Part shown: piece by piece, positions 7,161-12,468 of the stretch | Layout of the letters: each line of letters begins with the position of its first letter | Position numbering within the stretch: position 1 is the stretch's first letter | Source: Burkholderiales bacterium | Lineage (GTDB): Bacteria > Pseudomonadota > Gammaproteobacteria > Burkholderiales > SG8-39 | DNA length: 14,430 bases | Assembly (NCBI GenBank): GCA_020846575.1 | Contig: JADLDQ010000129.1 | Coordinates: 1-14,430 of the forward strand | Direction of reading: 5' to 3' | Translations under genes and position numbers: made by a program | Notes under the pieces: model-generated | Database searches by the model: none | Told to the model about the DNA's origin: nothing | What the model saw: the letters and a program-made list of their open reading frames with translations, nothing else

Positions 7161-8623
7161 GCGAGCGCTCCGGCAGGATCGGCCGGAAGGCTCACGCGAA
7201 AGCAGGCGCCGCTCGGGCTGTTGTCCATTACCTCGATCGTTCCACGATGGGCGTGCACGAATTCGCGCACGATCGCCAGGCCCAGCCCGGTCCCACGCAC
7301 CGTGGCCTCGCCCTGCCGCCCGCTGAAGAACCAGTCGAACACGCGCTCGCGCAGGTCGGGCGGAACGCCGGGGCCCGAATCGCGCACTTCCATCACCACA
7401 TCGGCCCCGGTCCGCCGCAGCTCCAGCGCGATGACACCGCCATCGGGCGAGTGTTTGATCGCGTTCGACACCAGGTTATCGACAATAGCACGAAGCTTGT
7501 CCGGGTCGGCTCGCAAGGCCACCGGGGCCAGGCGCGCCTCGAAGCGCACGTCGCGCGCCGACGCGGCCAGCCGCTGGTCCTCCACCACGCCGCGGACGAT
7601 CTCGTCGAGGCGCGCCTCGCAAAGGTGCAGGCGCGCAACGCCCTGGCGGGCGCGATGGTAGTTGAGCAGGTCCTCGATCAAGCGCTGCAGCTCGCGGCTC
7701 TTGTCGGCGAGGATCGTCACGATCTCGCGCTGGTTCGCCGTCAGCGGCCCGGCCGTGCCGTCCGCGAGCAGCTCCGAGCCTTCGCGCAGCGACGTGAGCG
7801 GCGTCTTGAGCTCGTGCGACACGTGCCGCAGGAAAAGCTGCTTCTGCTGCTCCAGTTCGACCAGCCGCAGCCTGAGCCACTCCAGCCTCGCCCCCAGATG
7901 CTGGAGGTCGGCCGGGCCGCTCACCCGGATCTCGTCCTCGAATTCGCCGCTGCCCAGGCGCCGGATGGCCTGGTCGAGCTGACGCACCGGTCGCGCGATC
8001 AGGACCATCAGACCGGCGCAGATCGCGATGCCCAGCGGAACCAGCGCCAGCAGGTGCCACCACAGGATCGACTGGGCGAGCCCGGCGGTGGAGCGCAGGC
8101 GCTCGATCTCGTGGTCGGTCAGGTCGTTGCTGGCGTTGACCACCGTGCGCGCGAGCCCCGAGAGGTCGAAGAAGCCCTGGAGCAGCGCGCGTTCGTCCTC
8201 CGTCGAGGGCGTACCCGGACGAACCAGGTTCTGGTGCAGCCGTTTCTCCAGCTCGATGGCGCCGTTCAACTCGCGCAACTGTTCCTCGCTCAGCGGCAGG
8301 TGCGACAGTTCGCTGGTCGTCGCCTGGAAGCGCTTGCGCCGGGATTCGTAGTCCCCGAGCAGCGCGCGGTCGGCCAGCACCAGATACTGGCGCACGATGC
8401 GCTCCAGGTCGATTGCGTGTTCCATCAGGATGCGGCTGCCGCGGGCGGCCTCGGCGGCCTGGGCGACCGCGGACTGGCTCTGGAGGAACAGGGTCTCGAC
8501 CAGGACCACGAAATTGACGAAGGCGAGGACGAACGGAAGCGCGGCTGCCACGAAGGAGAACAGCAGCAGGCGCAGGAAGGAGCGCGGGTAGTAGCGCCCC
8601 GACCAGTCGAAGCGAAGGCTCAT
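7157..8623 (-). CDS. glrK: Sensor histidine kinase GlrK (QseE)
   Basis: This 488-residue inner-membrane kinase would sense an envelope or external signal and phosphorylate GlrR. The order of parts is TM1 (about 18-44), a periplasmic helical region (45-186), TM2 (about 187-210), HAMP (about 210-262), a dimerisation/phospho-acceptor domain with H270 in FLRHVSHELKTPLTSLREG, and an ATPase domain with N-box DNLVSNAIKHS (382-392), G1 DSGPG (415-419) and G2 GTGLGL (444-449). The HELKTPLTSLREGSELLAD stretch is very close to E. coli GlrK. The start is ATG at 8623; no Shine-Dalgarno sequence or convincing promoter is visible upstream on this strand. It is the first gene of glrK-qseG-glrR, joined by ATGA and GTGA overlaps. 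E. coli has glnB after glrR; here thyA converges on it instead. Confidence 0.94.
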   Translation of the reverse strand: MSLRFDWSGRYYPRSFLRLLLFSFVAAALPFVLAFVNFVVLVETLFLQSQSAVAQAAEAARGSRILMEHAIDLERIVRQYLVLADRALLGDYESRRKRFQATTSELSHLPLSEEQLRELNGAIELEKRLHQNLVRPGTPSTEDERALLQGFFDLSGLARTVVNASNDLTDHEIERLRSTAGLAQSILWWHLLALVPLGIAICAGLMVLIARPVRQLDQAIRRLGSGEFEDEIRVSGPADLQHLGARLEWLRLRLVELEQQKQLFLRHVSHELKTPLTSLREGSELLADGTAGPLTANQREIVTILADKSRELQRLIEDLLNYHRARQGVARLHLCEARLDEIVRGVVEDQRLAASARDVRFEARLAPVALRADPDKLRAIVDNLVSNAIKHSPDGGVIALELRRTGADVVMEVRDSGPGVPPDLRERVFDWFFSGRQGEATVRGTGLGLAIVREFVHAHRGTIEVMDNSPSGACFRVSLPADPAGALA

Positions 8624-8630
8624 CGCCCGA

Positions 8631-8636
8631 TATAAT
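8631..8636 (+). promoter_or_regulatory. Consensus -10 box, candidate folA promoter
   Basis: A perfect TATAAT lies in the glrK-folA divergent region. The matching -35 position (about 8607-8613, TCGAAG) is poor. A transcript from it would start near 8642, after the first in-frame ATG (8635-8637), and so favours a folA start further downstream. Confidence 0.4.
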
Positions 8637-8778
8637 GCCCCAGATCAGACCGTGCTTCGCCTCGTCGATCGTGCCCCACGAGAACCACCGCCCTTGCGCG
8701 GATCAGGCGCCGCCGCAGCCCTGGACGCCGGCGCCGGCACCGGACTGCGCGCAGGAGCCGACGCCGTCATCGGCGCAG

Positions 8779-9297
8779 GTGTCGATCATAGCGGCCGTGG
8801 CGCGCAACCGGGTGATCGGGCGCGACGGGAAGCTCCCGTGGCATATCGGTGAGGACCTGCGGCGATTCAAGCGGCTGACGCAGGGTGGCGCCGCCATCAT
8901 GGGTCGCAGGACCTGCGAGTCGATCCTCGCCGCCCTGGGCAGGCCGCTGCCCGAGCGCGCATCGATCGTGCTGTCCCGCGACCCGGATTTCGCGGCGCCG
9001 GGCTGCCTCGTCGTCCAAGATATCGAGGCGGCCCTGCGGGCCGCGCGCCGGCTGGCCGCCGCCGGACCGGTGTTCGTCATCGGCGGCGCCGAGATCTACG
9101 CGCTCGCCCTCCCGTTCGCCTCGCGCCTGTACCTCACCGAGATCGACCAGGATATGGAGGGCGACGTCCGGTTTCCCGCCTATTCCCGCGCGCACTGGCG
9201 GGAAACCTCGCGCGAACCGCACCGGACACTCGAGCGCCTGCGTTTCGATTTCGTCGTCTACGAGCGGGTTTCCGGGACACCGGCCGCAACGGCTTGA
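8779..9297 (+). CDS. folA: Dihydrofolate reductase
   Basis: The enzyme reduces dihydrofolate to tetrahydrofolate with NADPH, restoring the cofactor consumed by ThyA. With the GTG start at 8779 it has 172 residues, typical of FolA (159 in E. coli). Seen: SIIAAVARNRVIGRDGKLPW (2-21), the catalytic Asp26 in EDLRRFK, MGRRTCESI (41-49), the NADPH-loop motif VIGGAEIYALALP (100-112) and LYLTEID (118-124). The frame is open back to an ATG at 8635, which would add 48 Pro/Ala/Cys-rich residues with no DHFR similarity; that ATG overlaps a TATAAT box, so I prefer the core start. No clear Shine-Dalgarno sequence precedes the GTG, so the exact start stays uncertain. The gene diverges from glrK and converges on the decarboxylase gene. 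Confidence 0.93.
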   Translation: MSIIAAVARNRVIGRDGKLPWHIGEDLRRFKRLTQGGAAIMGRRTCESILAALGRPLPERASIVLSRDPDFAAPGCLVVQDIEAALRAARRLAAAGPVFVIGGAEIYALALPFASRLYLTEIDQDMEGDVRFPAYSRAHWRETSREPHRTLERLRFDFVVYERVSGTPAATA

Positions 9298-9340
9298 CGC
9301 GCCGCCGGGGCGCGGCGCCGTGGGACACGCCGAGGAGCCA

Positions 9341-9366
9341 GGATCGCCCCCCGTGGGGGACGATCC
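9341..9366. terminator. Strong hairpin between convergent folA and ODC genes
   Basis: GGATCG (9341-9346) pairs with CGATCC (9361-9366), and CCCCC (9347-9351) pairs with GGGGG (9355-9359) around a CGT loop, with one bulged A at 9360. That is 11 bp, mostly GC. It lies about midway in the 123-nt gap between the folA stop and the ODC stop, as expected for a shared bidirectional terminator. No T-tract is present on either side. Confidence 0.5.
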
Positions 9367-9420
9367 GCACGGGGGCGAGGGTCCCGGGAAGGGGCGGCGC
9401 GCTCCCTGCCCGCGAGCGGC

Positions 9421-10611
9421 TCAGACCACCCGTAACTCGGGCAGAGGAAAGCCGTTGAAGCGGCTGGCGTACGCGGTGGTGTAGGCGCCGGCGTTGCGGA
9501 TGTAGAGGAAGTCGCCTTCCTGCAGATCCGAGGGCATCGCCTCGTCGCGCATCACCACGTCGATCGAGTCGCAGGTGGGTCCGGCGACCGTCCAGGCAAT
9601 GTCCGGACCGCTGCGGTCGGTGCGTATCCGGTATTTCAGTCCCTCGGTGGTTTCGATGATCCCGCCGAACAGCCCGGCATCCAGGTACATCCAGCGTTTG
9701 CCCGAGCGGGTCGCGGTACCGATGATGCGGCACACGAAGTAGCCCGCATCCGACACCATGTAGCGACCGGGTTCGGCCATGACCTCGACGTCGGCCGGGA
9801 ACGCCTCCAGGGCGCTGTTGACCACCTCGCCGATCAGCTCGATCGAGGGGATGGGTTTCGCATGCCGTACCGGATAGCCGCCGCCGATATTCAGCAGGCG
9901 GGGCTTCAGGCCGAGCTTTTGCATCTGATCGAACAGCGAGCGCGACTTCTCGATCGCCACCCGCCAGTTCCCGGGATTGCGGCACTGCGAGCCTACGTGG
10001 AACGCCACGCCCGCCAGGTCCGCCTTCATCCGGGCGGCCAGCGCCAGGATTTCGCGGGCTTCCGCCGTCTGCGCGCCGAACTTGGTCCCCAGCGGCCAGT
10101 CGCTGCCCACGTTGGGCGTGTCGATGCGCAGGTAGAGTTTCGCGTCCGCCTTGATCGAGACCACCTTGCGCAGTTCGTCCACGCTGTCGATCGCGAACCA
10201 TTCGACGCCGCGCGACGCGGCATAGGTCACGTACTGCCTGGGTTTCACCGGGTTGGAGTAAAAAATCCCCGCGGCCGGCACGCCCAGCGACAGCAGCAGG
10301 TCCAGCTCCGCAATGGAAGCGATTTCGAAGCCAGCGCCCTCTTCGATCAGCACTTTCAGCACGCGTGGGTCGGGGTTGGCCTTCACCGCGTAGTGCGGTC
10401 GTACCCGGGGCATCGCCGCCACGAAGCGGTGCACCTTCTCGCGGACGATCCGGGTGTCGATCAGGAGGAACGGCTTGTCGTAGCGCTCGCGTGCCTCCGC
10501 GCGCACGCGCTCGATGTCGGGACTGGATTCGTGGTGGGTGTCGAACAGCTGCTCGACGTTGGCGGGAAGCTGCCTGGACTGTCGCTTGCTGACAACGGCG
10601 CGCAGGGCCAT
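9421..10611 (-). CDS. speC: Ornithine decarboxylase, fold-III (eukaryote-like) PLP enzyme
   Basis: This 396-residue enzyme belongs to the alanine-racemase-fold decarboxylases and would convert ornithine to putrescine, the first step of polyamine synthesis, as a cytoplasmic dimer. Seen: the PLP lysine K77 in HYAVKANPDP, FHVGSQC (204-210, with the ring-stacking H205), NIGGGYP (241-247), AEPGRYMV (279-286), active-site C347-D348 in GPTCDSID (345-351) and AYTTAYASRFNGF (376-388). The CDSID form and length fit ornithine decarboxylase better than diaminopimelate or arginine decarboxylase; some relatives also accept lysine, so specificity is inferred. It is unrelated in fold to E. coli SpeC, and the symbol is used as for similar enzymes in Pseudomonas. 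The ATG at 10611 has a good Shine-Dalgarno sequence. A promoter and a short reading frame lie in its leader, suggesting regulated expression. Confidence 0.92.
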   Translation of the reverse strand: MALRAVVSKRQSRQLPANVEQLFDTHHESSPDIERVRAEARERYDKPFLLIDTRIVREKVHRFVAAMPRVRPHYAVKANPDPRVLKVLIEEGAGFEIASIAELDLLLSLGVPAAGIFYSNPVKPRQYVTYAASRGVEWFAIDSVDELRKVVSIKADAKLYLRIDTPNVGSDWPLGTKFGAQTAEAREILALAARMKADLAGVAFHVGSQCRNPGNWRVAIEKSRSLFDQMQKLGLKPRLLNIGGGYPVRHAKPIPSIELIGEVVNSALEAFPADVEVMAEPGRYMVSDAGYFVCRIIGTATRSGKRWMYLDAGLFGGIIETTEGLKYRIRTDRSGPDIAWTVAGPTCDSIDVVMRDEAMPSDLQEGDFLYIRNAGAYTTAYASRFNGFPLPELRVV

Positions 10612-10617
10612 CGATGA

Positions 10618-10624
10618 CTCTCCT
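10618..10624 (-). promoter_or_regulatory. Ribosome binding site of the ODC gene
   Basis: AGGAGAG on the minus strand lies 6 nt before the ATG at 10611. It sits in the 19-nt gap after the leader-peptide stop codon, so a ribosome stalled at the end of the leader frame could cover it. Confidence 0.7.
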
Positions 10625-10630
10625 GGGTAC

Positions 10631-10696
10631 CTAGGTCACGGGAACGTCGACGAAACAGAATGCCGTCAGGCCGGCGCATTTCCTGGCAATTTTCAT
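10631..10696 (-). CDS. Candidate 21-residue leader peptide upstream of ODC
   Basis: A 22-codon frame starts at ATG 10696 and stops with TAG at 10631-10633, 19 nt before the ODC ATG. It is preceded by a near-perfect ribosome binding site (AAAGGGGG, 5 nt spacing), stronger than those of most genes here. The peptide begins MKIARK, has cysteines at 7 and 14, a hydrophobic middle (AFCFV, 12-16) and ends DVPVT. Codons such as AAA, ATT and AGG are unusual for this GC-rich window. I do not recognise the family. By analogy with SpeFL, the ornithine-sensing leader peptide of gammaproteobacterial speF, it may control ODC translation or transcription, but no sequence similarity to SpeFL is apparent. The frame is also open upstream to ATG 10798, which would give 55 residues. 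Confidence 0.55.
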   Translation of the reverse strand: MKIARKCAGLTAFCFVDVPVT

Positions 10697-10701
10697 GATG
10701 A

Positions 10702-10709
10702 CCCCCTTT
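10702..10709 (-). promoter_or_regulatory. Strong ribosome binding site of the leader peptide
   Basis: AAAGGGGG on the minus strand ends 5 nt before the ATG at 10696. It decides the start of the short frame in favour of 10696 over the in-frame ATG at 10798. Confidence 0.65.
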
Positions 10710-10806
10710 ATCGGCATCGGTCCCACGCGCTTGAAAAGCAATCGGGCCCGGGTTTGACCGTCCGCGTGGCAGACAACCGAACCGGAGCCCGAAATCATGC
10801 GAGCGG

Positions 10807-10834
10807 ATTATAGGAAGCGCGACTTTCGCGTCAA
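10807..10834 (-). promoter_or_regulatory. Near-consensus sigma70 promoter for the leader peptide and ODC
   Basis: On the minus strand TTGACG (10829-10834) and a perfect TATAAT (10807-10812) are 16 nt apart. Transcription should start near 10800, giving about 190 nt of leader before ODC. In that leader, GCTT-TTC-AAGC (10729-10739) and distant CGGTC/GACCG arms (10756-10760 with 10718-10722) could form a stem-loop just before the leader-peptide ribosome binding site. Confidence 0.75.
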
Positions 10835-10916
10835 GCGATATTTGGTCTTTGCGCAGAACTTCAAGATGCCAGGCGCGACCTGTTTCTTCTTCACGAGCGC
10901 ACGTCCCCGGAGCAAA

Positions 10917-10932
10917 GCGCTGCGTGCAGCGC
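10917..10932. repeat. 16-bp dyad in the ODC/TAXI divergent region
   Basis: GCGCTGC-GT-GCAGCGC is a perfect 7-bp inverted repeat, followed at 10938-10947 by the palindrome CGCAGCTGCG. They lie about 83 nt upstream of the ODC -35 box and about 120 nt before the divergent TAXI gene. They could be protein binding sites; GC-rich chance is the alternative. The remainder of the 10835-11050 stretch shows no gene and no clear plus-strand promoter. Confidence 0.35.
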
Positions 10933-11050
10933 ACGAACGCAGCTGCGCGGATGCTCCGCCACGGCGATCCCGCGCACCGCATGGTGTCGCCGCTGCGCGA
11001 CAGGCGTTCGAGGATCCGCTCGCCGCACGCGACTTGCGGTAACGTTGGCC

Positions 11051-12424
11051 ATGCGCCCGATCCGTCGCAAGCTCAAGCCGCTCTCGGAGTTCTCCGCGCG
11101 CGATGCCGCCGCGATCGGCCTGCCGGCGCTCGCGCTGGTGGCGGCAGCGTTCTGGTTCGCCTACCAGTTCGTGAAACCCGCGCCGCCCGCGCGCCTGGTC
11201 ATGGCGAGCGGCCCGGCGGACGGCGCGTACCACCCGATCGCGCTGCGTTACCGGGAAATCCTCGCCCGGCAGCACATCGATCTGGAGATTCGCACCTCGG
11301 CCGGCGCGGTCGAGAATCTGCGCCGCCTTGCAGACCCTGAGTCGGCCGTGGAGGCAGGCCTGGTCCAGGCGGGGCTGGGCGACGCCGCGGACTATCCCGG
11401 CATCGAGACGCTGGGAAGCATCTACTACGAGCCGGTCTGGATCTTCTATCGCGGCGCCCCGCTCGAGGACGACCTGCGGCACTTGCGCGGCAAGCGCATC
11501 GCCGTGGGCGTGGAAGGCAGCGGCACGCGCAGGCTCGCCACCCAGTTGCTGCTGGTCAACGGCGCCTGGACGCCGCCGACCCGCATCGTGGACCTGGGCG
11601 GCGAGGCGGCGGCCCAGGCGCTGCGCAAGGGGACGATCGACGTGGCGCTGCTCGTCGGGCCGGCCGAGCAGGCGACGATCCGCTCGCTGCTCCTGGACGG
11701 GCGCGTGCGCCTGATGAGCTTCGACCGCGCCGCCGCCTACACCAAGGCGTTCCCGTTCCTCACCGCGGTCAGGCTTCCCGAGGGAGGCATCAACCTGCTG
11801 CGCAATATCCCGCCCAACGAGGTGGTTCTGCTCGCACCGACCGCCAACCTGATGGTGAAGCAGACCCTGCATCCGGCTCTCGCCGGGCTGCTGCTCCAGG
11901 CGATGTCGGAAGTCCACGCCGGCGCCGGTATCCTCCACCGGGACGGCGAGTTCCCGGCGCTGCGCGGCACCGAGTTCCCCGCTTCGGCCGAGGCGCAGCG
12001 CTACTTTCGCAGCGGGCCGCCGTTCCTGCAGCGCTTCCTGCCGTTCTGGGCGGCCAACCTGATCGACCGTATCCTGGTGCTGCTGGTGCCGCTGGTCGCG
12101 GTCCTGATCCCGGTGCTGCGTTACGCACCCAGCCTGTACGGCTGGCGCATCCGCTCGCGCATCTACCGCTGGTACGGCGAGCTGAAGCTCCTGGAACTGG
12201 AGCTGAAGGAGCACTTCGAAGCGCAGCGGCTGCCGGAGTACCGGCGGCGCCTGGACCAGCTCGAGCAACGCGCGTACACGCGGCCGCTGCCCATCGCCTT
12301 CACTCCGGACGTCTACACCCTGCGCCTGCACATCGCGACGGTGCGCGGCATGCTGGACCGGGGAGCACACGCATCCGCAGAGGCGGCCCCGGCTTCCAGC
12401 GGCGCGGATGCCGGACCCGGCTGA
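11051..12424 (+). CDS. Membrane-anchored TAXI-family TRAP transporter solute-binding protein (orphan)
   Basis: The 457-residue protein has a TAXI-type periplasmic binding domain held between two membrane helices. Seen: an N-terminal anchor (about 21-41, not a cleavable signal), the binding-domain start LVMASGPADGAYHPIALRYREIL (49-71), TSAGAVENLRRL (82-93), a substrate-loop-like GKRIAVGVEGSGTR (147-160), then a second membrane helix (about 339-358). A cytoplasmic tail follows with RIYRWYGELKLLELELKEHFE (370-390), a coiled-coil-like segment. Ordinary TAXI proteins are about 320 residues, freely periplasmic and paired with a fused TRAP permease; none is present here. It may therefore serve an unlinked transporter or act as a sensor. 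The ATG at 11051 is preferred over a TTG two codons earlier; the ribosome binding site is weak. It diverges from the ODC leader. Confidence 0.85.
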   Translation: MRPIRRKLKPLSEFSARDAAAIGLPALALVAAAFWFAYQFVKPAPPARLVMASGPADGAYHPIALRYREILARQHIDLEIRTSAGAVENLRRLADPESAVEAGLVQAGLGDAADYPGIETLGSIYYEPVWIFYRGAPLEDDLRHLRGKRIAVGVEGSGTRRLATQLLLVNGAWTPPTRIVDLGGEAAAQALRKGTIDVALLVGPAEQATIRSLLLDGRVRLMSFDRAAAYTKAFPFLTAVRLPEGGINLLRNIPPNEVVLLAPTANLMVKQTLHPALAGLLLQAMSEVHAGAGILHRDGEFPALRGTEFPASAEAQRYFRSGPPFLQRFLPFWAANLIDRILVLLVPLVAVLIPVLRYAPSLYGWRIRSRIYRWYGELKLLELELKEHFEAQRLPEYRRRLDQLEQRAYTRPLPIAFTPDVYTLRLHIATVRGMLDRGAHASAEAAPASSGADAGPG

Positions 12425-12450
12425 AGGCCTGGCGGCGCCTCGCGGGCAGG

Positions 12451-12466
12451 CCGCATCCCGCTGCGG
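12451..12466. terminator. Short hairpin between convergent TAXI and AsmA genes
   Basis: CCGCA (12451-12455) can pair with TGCGG (12462-12466) around a 6-nt loop in the 44-nt gap between the two stop codons. The stem is short and lacks a T-tract, so termination here is only a possibility. Confidence 0.2.
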
Positions 12467-12468
12467 TC

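Noticed and set aside
8727..8737. Repeated GCCGGC units recurring at several places, considered as a dispersed repeat or REP-like element.
   Set aside because: The copies are short, irregular and explained by G+C composition and Ala/Pro/Gly codons; no common longer unit is shared.
10797..11042. Plus-strand frame of 81 codons (starts MRADYRKRDF) upstream of the TAXI gene.
   Set aside because: It runs antisense across the ODC promoter elements, has no ribosome binding site or recognisable motif, and changes character along its length.
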